Positions 1 to 7,751 of a stretch of 64,000 bases of DNA are shown in pieces. The notes beneath the pieces are model-generated. The model saw only the letters and a list, made by a program, of their open reading frames with translations. It was not told the origin of the DNA and searched no databases. The stretch lies in NCBI GenBank assembly GCA_022705325.1, contig JAKJER010000012.1, positions 84,654-148,653 of the forward strand, written 5' to 3'. The DNA comes from Planctomycetota bacterium (lineage in GTDB: Bacteria; Planctomycetota; Phycisphaerae; SM23-33). Numbering within the stretch: position 1 is the stretch's first letter; each line of letters starts with the position of its first letter. Both the position numbers and the translations under genes were made by a program.

Positions 1-1696
1 GCACCGCCCGCGCCGCCACCGCGGGCTCGGGGTGACCGGCGGCCTCGCTCAGCAGCTCCGCAGCCGCCGGCGTCTTCACGCAGGCCAGCGGGCGCAGGCC
101 CAGGGCCGCCTCCCGCGCGGTCAGCTCCTTGCGGGCCAGGCGGTCCAGCAGGGTTCGCGCGGCCCGCAGCGCGGCCTCCGGCGCCAGCGCCATCGTCTGC
201 CACACCACGGGCTCATCCGCGTCATCCCGTTGGCGCCCGTGCAGGTACAGGTTCGTGTGCCTCAGGAGATCGTCCAGCAAGGCGGCGCCCGCTTGCGGCG
301 TCTCACGCTCGGCAAGCATACGGACGTAATCCCGCGAGTTGAACCGCGCCGCCCCCGAGACCTTCCGCCCGGGCGGATAGGCCTGGTCGTCGCGGAACGG
401 GCGGGTCAGCGCGGGCGAGGCCTCTCGCTTGATCAGCCCCTCCCGCAACCGGGCCATACGGATCGACTCCAGGTCCTGCCGCACCTCGGCCTGCTCGTCA
501 GCCGGCTGCTCCGGCTCGGGCGTCTCCACCCAGGGCGGCGGCTCCAGGTACCACTTCAAGCGCTCGCGATACTCCGCCTGCAGGTGCTCGCGCTTGTCGG
601 GCGTCAGGCGTGCCACTTCCGTCCCCAGCGGCTGATCGAGTATGTGCTGGATCGTGGCGACGGTCCGGGCGTCCCGGCTGGCGCGGAACATCCGCGCGAA
701 GACCTTCCGCTCGGAGAAGCCGCCCTTGGCGGCCATCTCGCGGGCCTTGTCTTCCCCCCCGCGAGTCATCTCCACCTCCGCCAGCACCTCGCAGGCCCGC
801 TCGCACAGGCCGGCGACGTGGAAGACCATCTCCTGGCGCTCCATCTCCGCCTCTTGGGCCTTGGCTTCCTGCTCGTCCGCGTCGCCCAGAGCGCCGCCCG
901 CCGGCGCGGTCTGCGCAGCCGGGCGGCTGGCAGCCGCCTGTCTCGCCCGCTCGCGCAGGTCCTCGTGCTCCTTCTGGAGGCGGTCGCACTGCGTGCCCAG
1001 GAAATCCCGCCCCTGGCGCAAGGCTGTGGCCGCCTGCTCCAGCCGCCCCTGCCGCTTGAGCAGCAGGCCGTGCAGGTACCACGCCTGCCACCCCCCGCCG
1101 CCCTCGGGCGGACGGCCCGCCGCCGTCAGCCGCGCGCAGGCCTGAAGGGCCTTGTCGCGGTAGCCAGCCGCCAGGGCGTCTTCGCCCGCGTCGTCGGCCA
1201 ACCACGCGCCGAGCATGTACAGGTCGAGGAGTTCCTCCGGCCCGCCCTTGCACGCCCGCAGGCAGATCTCCGCGGCCGCCACTTTTTCCAGCGGCCAGAG
1301 CGGCCCAGCCGGCAGGGAGCGCCCCTCGCGGGCCAGGGCGGCGCGGACCGCTTCCATCGTTTCGCCCCGCGGGACGTCCCGGCCCTGGAACATCCCCCCC
1401 AAGCCCGCGTAGTGGCACCGCGGACAGGCGTTGATCCGCATCCGCTGGATGTCTTCGCCGAGCGTCCGCGGGCGCAACTCCTGGTCGCTGCCGCCAAAGG
1501 AGGTCGAACCGATGAAGATGAACTCGAAAGGTTGCTTGCAGGCCGGGCAGACAATGCGCTCGCCGCCTTCGTTGGTGGCCCAGGCCTGCAAGGCCGTCGC
1601 CGCCAAGACCCCCGCCACGAACCACCCGCCCAGGCCCAGCCGTCGGCGCTTCCGCGCAACTCGCCGCGGGCGACCGTCCGCTATGCTGCCGCACAT
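1..1696 (-). CDS. DUF2225-like zinc-binding protein with helical repeats, partial (3' end outside window)
   Basis: The frame is open from an ATG at 1696 to the left edge, giving 565 codons without a stop. The N-terminus is basic, followed by a hydrophobic segment (residues about 21-40) that could be a signal peptide or membrane anchor. Next come two Cys pairs, C50-P-A-C53 and C91-P-R-C94, set in a pattern typical of DUF2225 proteins, so a structural zinc site is likely. Residues about 200-240 read like a TPR-type repeat, followed by a charged coiled-coil-like stretch, and the visible end is Ala/Leu-rich like a HEAT repeat. A GAGGGT sits 8 bases before the ATG and supports this start. The role is unknown; it is probably an envelope-associated scaffold. 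The gene is divergent from the sialidase-like gene, with an AT-rich spacer between them. Codon periodicity and coherent protein sequence favour this frame over the long opposite-strand frame. Confidence 0.72.
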   Translation of the reverse strand, partial: MCGSIADGRPRRVARKRRRLGLGGWFVAGVLAATALQAWATNEGGERIVCPACKQPFEFIFIGSTSFGGSDQELRPRTLGEDIQRMRINACPRCHYAGLGGMFQGRDVPRGETMEAVRAALAREGRSLPAGPLWPLEKVAAAEICLRACKGGPEELLDLYMLGAWLADDAGEDALAAGYRDKALQACARLTAAGRPPEGGGGWQAWYLHGLLLKRQGRLEQAATALRQGRDFLGTQCDRLQKEHEDLRERARQAAASRPAAQTAPAGGALGDADEQEAKAQEAEMERQEMVFHVAGLCERACEVLAEVEMTRGGEDKAREMAAKGGFSERKVFARMFRASRDARTVATIQHILDQPLGTEVARLTPDKREHLQAEYRERLKWYLEPPPWVETPEPEQPADEQAEVRQDLESIRMARLREGLIKREASPALTRPFRDDQAYPPGRKVSGAARFNSRDYVRMLAERETPQAGAALLDDLLRHTNLYLHGRQRDDADEPVVWQTMALAPEAALRAARTLLDRLARKELTAREAALGLRPLACVKTPAAAELLSEAAGHPEPAVAARAV

Positions 1697-1915
1697 ACGC
1701 AGACCCTCTTGTGTGAATCCCCGGGCCGGTTCCCGCCGCCCGCGCGGCGGGCCGGACACTGACCGTATTGTGCCCGATCCATCCCACGGCTACAACAGCA
1801 AACACGACAACCCGTGAGACGCCCGCCCCGAGGAGACTGTGAGAACAACCCGGCTGCTGGCCCCTTGGGCGACGGCACTATCACAGCGTGCGATGAGCGG
1901 AGCGGCGAAGGGCGC

Positions 1916-2086
1916 GCGAATGTCCCATTTGGGGTCTCATTGTCCCGTTTCTGCGCAGGGTTTTCCAATTGCGCCCATTTTTAAGATTTTACGGGGCGCA
2001 TCATAAAATGCTATATAATAATCACTTACATAAGAACGGTTCGGCCGAGAGGCGACCCTGATTTTTCGAACAAACGGGACATTCGC
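1916..2086. repeat. MITE-like inverted repeat with AT-rich core
   Basis: GCGAATGTCCCATTTG (1916-1931) is repeated in inverted orientation at 2071-2086 with one mismatch (16 bp, A/G). A third direct copy of the core, TGTCCCGTTT, lies at 1941-1950, exactly 20 bp after the first core at 1921. The centre (about 1960-2035) is strikingly AT-rich for this genome and contains TATATAATAAT. No transposase gene and no clear target-site duplication are present. It could be a decayed insertion-sequence end pair (IS21-type elements have repeated TG...CA ends), a MITE, or a large operator in a divergent promoter region. Confidence 0.45.
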
Positions 2087-2196
2087 CCGTCCGGAACCGC
2101 GGCCCGGCGTACGGGCGTGTCCGCGTCTTCTCGGCGGGCCTTCGCCGATGGAGCGTTCCGTGAGAAGCCCATGAACTGACTTATTCCTGCTATGGA

Positions 2197-2221
2197 CACC
2201 CCCAAGCTGCGCTTGGGGGTG
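2197..2221. repeat. Perfect 11-bp hairpin in the sialidase-like gene leader region
   Basis: CACCCCCAAGC (2197-2207) pairs perfectly with GCTTGGGGGTG (2211-2221) around a 3-base loop. There is no T-run after it, and it lies upstream of the putative promoter at 2293, so it is not an obvious terminator for a gene in this window. It looks like a dispersed GC-rich palindrome. The rest of 1697-2369 shows no coding frame I trust. Confidence 0.5.
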
Positions 2222-2292
2222 GCACCGCTAAAGGACCCTCGGGAGGGCCACCTCTGGCGGAAGGCGCGAGAAGTCGCTGCCCCCTTTTCGAC

Positions 2293-2320
2293 TTGCACGG
2301 ATCGGCGCGGCGGCTATTCT
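2293..2320 (+). promoter_or_regulatory. Sigma-70-like promoter for the sialidase-like gene
   Basis: TTGCAC (2293-2298), a 16-bp spacer and TATTCT (2315-2320) match the -35/-10 pattern. The same TTGCNN...TATTCT form is seen upstream of the NDK gene. The predicted start is about 43 bases before the ATG at 2370. Confidence 0.5.
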
Positions 2321-2369
2321 GGTTGCGAGCACGAGAACGACGACGACACCCGACGAAAGGCAACCGCTC

Positions 2370-3950
2370 ATGCACGTTCTGACTAGCTGCCTGCTGGTCC
2401 TTGTAGCCCTGGCGGCCCCGGAAGACCCGGCCGCACCGCCCGCGCCGCCGGAGTACGCCGGGCCGCCCCAGGCCCTGCACGCGGTGACCAACCGCGCGTT
2501 CACGGGCATCCCGAGCCTGGCTGTCTCGCCCGGCGGGAGGCTGTGGGCCACGTGGTACGCGGGCGTGACGCCGGGCGAGGACCACAACAATTACGTGGTC
2601 CTCAGCACCAGCGGCGACGACGGCAAGACGTGGAGGGAAGTGTTGGTCGTCGACCCGGACGCCGAGGGCCCGCGGCGGACCTTCGACCCGGAGCTGTGGC
2701 TGGGGCCGGACGGCAAGGTCCGGTGGTTCTGGGCCGACCGCGCCGGCGGCAGCTCGCGGACCGACGCGCTGTGGATGATCGAGCTGGCTGAGCCGGACAG
2801 CGAGACCACCGCGTGGGCCAGGCCCCGCTGCGTCGCGCGGGGCGTGATGATGTGCAAGCCGCTGGTGCTGTCCAGCGGCGAGTGGGTCCTGCCGGTCTGC
2901 ACCTGGTTCACCGAGCAGAGCTCGAAGATGGTCGTCTCGACGGACAAGGGCCAGACGTGGTCCATCCGCGGCGGGGCGACCATGCCGAAGGAGCACCGCT
3001 GCTTCGACGAGCACATGTTCATCGAGCGCAAGGACGGATCGATCTGGGTGCTGTCCCGCACGAAGTACGGCATCGGCGAGAGCGTCTCGGGCGACCGGGG
3101 CAAGACCTGGCCGGACCTGAAGCCCTCGGCCATCCAGCACCCCAGCGCCCGGTTCTTCATCCGCCGCCTGAACTCGGGCAATCTGCTGCTGGTCAAGCAC
3201 GGGCCGATCGACAAGCGGACCGACCGCTCGCTGCTGACGGCGTACGTCTCGGCCGACGAGGGCAAGACGTGGACCGGCGGCCTCGTGCTCGACGAGCGCA
3301 AGGGCGTCTCCTACCCCGACGGGCAGCAGACGGCCGACGGGGTGATCCGCATCATCTACGACTACAACCGCACGAGCGACCGCCAGATCCTGCTGGCGAC
3401 GTTCCGCGAGGAGGACGTGGCCGCGGGCAAGATCGTGAGCAAGTCCGCCCGCCTGCGTCAGGTGGTCAGCGCCGGCTCGGGCGGGCGCGAGCGCGTCAAG
3501 CCGGCGAACGTCAAGCCGGCGGCTGTGGAAGCCAACAAGGACGGCCAGCCGATGCGGAAGGACCCGCCCGGTTCGCTGGCGGCCGACGGGGCCGAGGCCG
3601 AGAAGTTCGCCCCGCAGGCCCTGCTGTTCACCGACCGCAAGTACACGCTGAGCGAGTGCCCGCCCGCGCTGGCGGGCTGCCGGTTCCTCCGCGTCAAGCT
3701 CGACGGCAAGAAAACGCTGCGGTGCAGCCGGGCGGGCGTGGTCTACTTCCTCACGCCGGCGCCGGCCCGCAACCGGGACTCTTGCTCGCAGGAGTTGCTC
3801 GACCAGGGATTCCAGAAGGTGCAACTGCCGGAGGTGCGGTTGTTCGACCCGGCCAACTCGCGGAACTTCTGCACGCTCTACCAGAAGGCGTGCAAGGAAG
3901 GCGAGACCGTCACCGTCGGCAAGTGGGCGGTCCCGGTGTTCTGGCCGTGA
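2370..3950 (+). CDS. Exported sialidase-like (BNR/Asp-box) six-bladed propeller protein
   Basis: The 526-aa protein has a short N-terminal hydrophobic segment consistent with a signal peptide. Asp-box motifs of the S-x-D-x-G-x-T-W type recur: SGDDGKTW, STDKGQTW, SGDRGKTW and SADEGKTW. This is the signature of sialidase/neuraminidase (GH33-like) propellers. In planctomycetes many such proteins are annotated as exo-alpha-sialidases, although the true substrate is often unknown. Residues about 390-526 form an extra domain with several Cys residues that I do not recognise. It stands alone, with convergent neighbours downstream. A role in trimming terminal acidic sugars from glycans is inferred, not shown. 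Confidence 0.8.
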   Translation: MHVLTSCLLVLVALAAPEDPAAPPAPPEYAGPPQALHAVTNRAFTGIPSLAVSPGGRLWATWYAGVTPGEDHNNYVVLSTSGDDGKTWREVLVVDPDAEGPRRTFDPELWLGPDGKVRWFWADRAGGSSRTDALWMIELAEPDSETTAWARPRCVARGVMMCKPLVLSSGEWVLPVCTWFTEQSSKMVVSTDKGQTWSIRGGATMPKEHRCFDEHMFIERKDGSIWVLSRTKYGIGESVSGDRGKTWPDLKPSAIQHPSARFFIRRLNSGNLLLVKHGPIDKRTDRSLLTAYVSADEGKTWTGGLVLDERKGVSYPDGQQTADGVIRIIYDYNRTSDRQILLATFREEDVAAGKIVSKSARLRQVVSAGSGGRERVKPANVKPAAVEANKDGQPMRKDPPGSLAADGAEAEKFAPQALLFTDRKYTLSECPPALAGCRFLRVKLDGKKTLRCSRAGVVYFLTPAPARNRDSCSQELLDQGFQKVQLPEVRLFDPANSRNFCTLYQKACKEGETVTVGKWAVPVFWP

Positions 3951-3980
3951 TCGGACGGGCGGGTCGCAGCCGCCCCGCCG

Positions 3981-5081
3981 TCAGCGGGCGCTTGGGCCCG
4001 TCACGATCGCATCCAGTCGCCCCACGGCGGCTTTGAAGATGGCTTCATGTCCGGCGGCGGTCGGGTGCTGACCGTCGCACGTCGCGAACTTGAGCGGCCC
4101 CAGGTCCACCAGGTGGGCGGTAGCGTCCTTGGCGCTGCTCTTGTACTCGTTGAACGCCCGGGTGATCTCCGCCCGCCCGCGCCCGGACACGGGGACCATG
4201 ACGATGATCTTCGCCTTGGGGCCGACGCGGCTGCGCACCTTCGTCAGCGCCTCGATGACCGTCGCGTCCTTCGGCACGCCGTTCTCGCCCAGGTTGATCA
4301 GCACCACGTCGGGCAGCGGGCTGAGGGCTTGGCCGTTCAGGCGGCTGACCGTCGAGGTCTTCTGGTCGATCAGCGTCGCCAGGCCCGGCACGCCGGCCAT
4401 CCCGCGGGGCCAGTTGTATCCGCCGTAGGCGATCCGCCCCTCGCGGCAGCCGTAGTGTCGCGCCAGCAGGCAGCCGTAGCTCGCGCGTCCGTCGCCGGCC
4501 TCGGGCCATCGGTCGTTGTGCGGCCTGCCCTGGCCGGCGGCGTAGGCGGCGCCGTCGCCGGACATGATCGAATCGCCGATGCTCAGCCAGAACTTGCCCG
4601 GCAGGTCGAGCGGCCTGGCGGCGCCGCCCTCGTCCACCGCGAAGCCGGTGATCTTCATCGCGGCCGCCCCCACGTCGCCCGCGTAGCGGTTCTCGTAGGG
4701 CGACATCCCCTTGACGTACAGGTCCACGACGGGGTCGGCTGCGTCGGAGGCCAGGACGATCTTCGTCCGGCCTTCGGCGAGCTGGTGCGACCGCAACGCC
4801 CCGCCGTTGACCGACCAGGCGATGATCGGGTACCGCGTGGGCGCGAGCTTCTTGATGTGCCCCACGTCCACAAGCAGGCTGACCTGCCGCGTGCCCTTGA
4901 AGCCGACCGTCAGCGACGCCCCGCAGATGGCGGAGGTGACGTAGTCGTCGCGACAGACCCAGTTCCAGGGCGACAGTCCGTTCTGCACGTCCTTGTCCGT
5001 GACGGGGATGACGCCGGCGAACAACTCGCCCGCGCCCAGCAGCACGCCCACAAACAAGGTCAGACTTACATGCCGGTTCAT
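3981..5081 (-). CDS. Secreted SGNH/GDSL-type esterase
   Basis: The 366-aa protein starts at the ATG at 5081 with a signal peptide ending near ELFAG. An N-terminal beta-sandwich-like region (about 25-150) precedes an SGNH hydrolase domain. The domain has the block I motif SIGDSIMSG (catalytic Ser), a block III-like LGENG (normally GxND), and the C-terminal D-x-x-H dyad in DGQHP. Such proteins typically remove acetyl or other acyl groups from polysaccharides. The gene lies 17 bases downstream of the DUF6807 gene on the same strand, so the two are probably co-transcribed. The frame stays open upstream of 5081, but that part overlaps the neighbour out of frame and is rejected. Confidence 0.82.
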   Translation of the reverse strand: MNRHVSLTLFVGVLLGAGELFAGVIPVTDKDVQNGLSPWNWVCRDDYVTSAICGASLTVGFKGTRQVSLLVDVGHIKKLAPTRYPIIAWSVNGGALRSHQLAEGRTKIVLASDAADPVVDLYVKGMSPYENRYAGDVGAAAMKITGFAVDEGGAARPLDLPGKFWLSIGDSIMSGDGAAYAAGQGRPHNDRWPEAGDGRASYGCLLARHYGCREGRIAYGGYNWPRGMAGVPGLATLIDQKTSTVSRLNGQALSPLPDVVLINLGENGVPKDATVIEALTKVRSRVGPKAKIIVMVPVSGRGRAEITRAFNEYKSSAKDATAHLVDLGPLKFATCDGQHPTAAGHEAIFKAAVGRLDAIVTGPSAR

Positions 5082-5098
5082 TATCGTCTCCGGTTGCG

Positions 5099-6343
5099 TC
5101 ATGGCTGGTTGTATGCCGCCCACAGCTCCCGCAGGGCCGGCTCGTCGAGTTCGCCCGCCTGCACCACCAGGCGATAGCGGAGCGTGAGCGGCTTGCCTTT
5201 GTCCAGGGCGTACTTCGTGCCGTTGGTCGGGAAGGTCGGCTGGAGCCAGTTCAGGTTCGGGTAGCTTACCCACGCGCCTGGGTAGCACGGGTTGGCTGCG
5301 CTCTGAAGGATGGCGACGGCCACCGGGCCCTTGCCGCCGGGAGGCGTGCCGACGATCTGGGCGGCGCTGACGCGCGGGGCGGCGCCGGGCTTGTCCTCCA
5401 CGGTGATGATCTTCTGGCCGGTGCGGGCGGAGAAGCGGCAGTTGAAGCCGCCGTAGGCCTTCTGGCCGCGGGTGGCGATCTGCACGCCTTCTTCCAGGGC
5501 GGTGAAGATGAACTCGAAGTCGACGCATCGCCGCCCGCCGGCCTGGGCGAACGCCCGGATCGTCGCCCGCTCGTGGACGATCGGCTGCTTGTCGTCCCAC
5601 ATCCAGCGGTTCTCGGCCGTCAGGGCGGACCAGACGGGGCCGGACTCGCACTCGCGCATCTTCACCGGCCGGGCGAAGCAGCCCTGGAGTGCGTGCAGGT
5701 CGCGGACCTGGCCCTTCCAGTAGGTCTCGGGCCAGGCCCAGTACAGCCCGCGGTGGTGCGGGTGGTCCTTGGAGTAGTCGTAGGTCAGCGTCTCGCCGCC
5801 CGGCCCCATCAGCGGGTGGACGTAGTCGCTGCGGGCGACGGCGTAGCGCCCGCCCACGCCCGCGGGCACGGGCACAGTGCCGTAGTTGTAGCAGACGACC
5901 GGCTTGTCGCCGTCGCTCAGCGTCCAGACGTTCCCCGCCTGGTCGCTGCCGGCCTTCATGATCGCGCCGTCCGCGGGCTTCTGGCCGGCCTGCACGCGGA
6001 AGCGCCGCTCGCCAGCCGCCCCCGCCGGCGGGAAGAAGCCCAGCACCCCCGCGGCTGGATCATCCGCCCCCGCCGGGGCGAACTGCGCGGGCACAGCCGG
6101 GCCGCTCTTGCCGTCGCTCAGCACCTCGACCACGCACAGCCGGTTCTCGCCGGCCGCCTTGCGAAGCTCCTCGTCCAGGCTCACCGCCGCCAGCACCGGG
6201 CTAGCCACCTTGGCCGCCGCGGTCGCGTCCTTCAGGGTCACCACCGGCTCGTCCGCCGCCAGGGCCCAGGCCGGCCCCCACGCTGCAACCATCGCCGCCA
6301 CCACCCCACCGAGAATTGCCTGTCGCATAGTCGAGACTCTCAT
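5099..6343 (-). CDS. DUF6807 (PmoA-like) family exported protein
   Basis: The 414-aa product has a Met-rich N-terminus leading into an Ala-rich signal peptide ending around AWALA. The core carries DHPHHRGLYWAWPE, the hallmark of the DUF6807 family, often named methane oxygenase PmoA-like in databases. That name is misleading: these are beta-sandwich proteins of planctomycetes and Bacteroidota found in glycan-use loci, with unknown activity. The start at 6343 is preferred over one six codons upstream because AAAGGA sits 6-7 bases before it. It is first in a two-gene unit with the SGNH esterase. Confidence 0.83.
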   Translation of the reverse strand: MRVSTMRQAILGGVVAAMVAAWGPAWALAADEPVVTLKDATAAAKVASPVLAAVSLDEELRKAAGENRLCVVEVLSDGKSGPAVPAQFAPAGADDPAAGVLGFFPPAGAAGERRFRVQAGQKPADGAIMKAGSDQAGNVWTLSDGDKPVVCYNYGTVPVPAGVGGRYAVARSDYVHPLMGPGGETLTYDYSKDHPHHRGLYWAWPETYWKGQVRDLHALQGCFARPVKMRECESGPVWSALTAENRWMWDDKQPIVHERATIRAFAQAGGRRCVDFEFIFTALEEGVQIATRGQKAYGGFNCRFSARTGQKIITVEDKPGAAPRVSAAQIVGTPPGGKGPVAVAILQSAANPCYPGAWVSYPNLNWLQPTFPTNGTKYALDKGKPLTLRYRLVVQAGELDEPALRELWAAYNQP

Positions 6344-6416
6344 GATTCGTCCTTTCACCACTCGGGCCGCTGCTGAGTATAACGCCGCAAACGGGCGCGC
6401 GCCTGCGCCCGGGCCG

Positions 6417-6465
6417 CCAGTCCCTCGTCCTGGTTCCCTTGTCCCCGCATTTCAGTCTCTTGTTC
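6417..6465. repeat. Heptad (7-nt period) repeat array upstream of dxr
   Basis: Seven consecutive 7-nt units with consensus C-T-x-G-T-C-C: CCAGTCC, CTCGTCC, TGGTTCC, CTTGTCC, CCGCATT, TCAGTCT, CTTGTTC. It fills the spacer between the divergent DUF6807 and dxr genes, and its last unit contributes the putative dxr -35 element. Confidence 0.55.
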
Positions 6466-6487
6466 CGCCCGCTGTTTTGGGTAAGAT
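6460..6487 (+). promoter_or_regulatory. Putative dxr promoter
   Basis: TTGTTC (6460-6465), 16 bp, TAAGAT (6482-6487). It lies 34 bases before the dxr start. Confidence 0.4.
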
Positions 6488-6520
6488 AACCGCTTCAGCC
6501 CTTCGGGGCGGACAGCGAGC

Positions 6521-7741
6521 ATGAGCGCAACCAGGCGAATCGCCATCCTGGGCAGCACCGGCAGCATCGGGTCTCAGACGTTGGAGGTGATCTCCAGCCA
6601 GCCGCATCTGCGCGCGTGCGCCCTGGCGGCGGGCAGCAACTGGGAGCTGCTGGCCCGGCAGGTGCGGGAGAGCGGGGCCGAGATCGCCGCCATCGCGGAC
6701 CCAGCCGCCGAGGCGCCCCTCCGCTCGGCCCTGGGCGAGTCGGCCCGCGTGCTGGCCGGTCCGGAGGCCATGACCGAGATGGTCCGCGCCTGCGACTGCG
6801 ACGTGCTGCTGTCGGGGATCGTCGGCTCGGCCGGGCTGGGGCCCACGCTGGCGGCCATCGAGTGTGGGGCGGACCTGGCCATCGCCAACAAGGAAACGCT
6901 GGTGATGGCCGGCGCCATCGTCATGCCCCGCGCCCGCCAGTCTGGCGTGCGGGTCCTGCCGGTGGACAGCGAGCATTCCGCGATCTTCCAGTGTCTCCAG
7001 GCCGGCAAGCGAAGCGAGGTCCGCCGCGTGGTCATCACCGCCTCGGGCGGGGCCCTGCGGGACTTGTCGAGCGAGGCGGCTGCCGACGCCACCGTCGAGG
7101 ACGCCCTTAACCACCCCACCTGGCAGATGGGTCGCAAGATCACCATCGACTCGGCCACCCTCATCAACAAGGCCCTGGAGATCGTCGAGGCCCACTGGCT
7201 GTTCGACCTGTCGGCCGAGCAAATCGAAGTGGTCGTACACCCCGAGTCAATCATACACTCCTGCGTAGAGTTCTGCGACGGCTCGATGGTGGCCCAGATG
7301 GGCCGGCCGGACATGACGCTGCCCATCGCGTACGCGTTGGGCTGGCCCGATCGATCGGTTCGTCCGACGCCGCCGCTGGACCTGGCCGCCCTGGGCAGGC
7401 TGACGTTCCGCCCGCTGGACGAGCGCTTCAGACGGGCGGTGGAACTGGGCTTCGAGGTCATCCGGCGCGGCGGGCTGGCGGGCGCGGTGCTCAACGCAGC
7501 CAACGAAGCCGCCGTCCAGGCCTTCCTGGACCGAAAGATTCGCTTCGGCCAGATCGTGCCCCTGGTCGAGAATATAGTGAACCAGACGCCGCCGGCGGCA
7601 GAAGTAAGCGTTGCCTCGCTGCTGGCGGCTGACCGGTGGGCCCGCCTCCAGGTGGCGGCGGCGACGGGCGAGGCGCCCTCGGACCCGGCCCGCGAGCGGG
7701 TGGAAAAATCGTCAAAACGAGATCGTCCCCTGGGGACGTGA
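6521..7741 (+). CDS. dxr: 1-deoxy-D-xylulose 5-phosphate reductoisomerase
   Basis: The protein (406 aa, a normal length) converts DXP to MEP with NADPH in the non-mevalonate isoprenoid pathway. Near the N-terminus is the NADPH-binding motif ILGSTGSIG. Other family blocks are ANKETLVMAG, the metal/substrate-binding PVDSEHSAIFQ, ITASGGALRD, NHPTWQMGRKITIDSATLINK and VHPESIIHS, all intact. The gene ends 10 bases before rseP. The dxr-rseP order is common in bacteria, so a shared transcript is likely. The last 30 residues are poorly conserved. Confidence 0.97.
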   Translation: MSATRRIAILGSTGSIGSQTLEVISSQPHLRACALAAGSNWELLARQVRESGAEIAAIADPAAEAPLRSALGESARVLAGPEAMTEMVRACDCDVLLSGIVGSAGLGPTLAAIECGADLAIANKETLVMAGAIVMPRARQSGVRVLPVDSEHSAIFQCLQAGKRSEVRRVVITASGGALRDLSSEAAADATVEDALNHPTWQMGRKITIDSATLINKALEIVEAHWLFDLSAEQIEVVVHPESIIHSCVEFCDGSMVAQMGRPDMTLPIAYALGWPDRSVRPTPPLDLAALGRLTFRPLDERFRRAVELGFEVIRRGGLAGAVLNAANEAAVQAFLDRKIRFGQIVPLVENIVNQTPPAAEVSVASLLAADRWARLQVAAATGEAPSDPARERVEKSSKRDRPLGT

Positions 7742-7751
7742 GAGGTTCTGC

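Noticed and set aside
32..1762. A 576-codon frame on the plus strand at the left end
   Set aside because: The product is Arg/Gln/Leu-rich with no motif; the minus-strand frame in the same place has zinc knuckles, a signal-like segment and a ribosome site.
3981..5651. Extension of the SGNH esterase frame upstream of 5081
   Set aside because: The extension runs out of frame across the 3' half of the DUF6807 gene and gives Arg-rich nonsense; the ATG at 5081 begins a good signal peptide.
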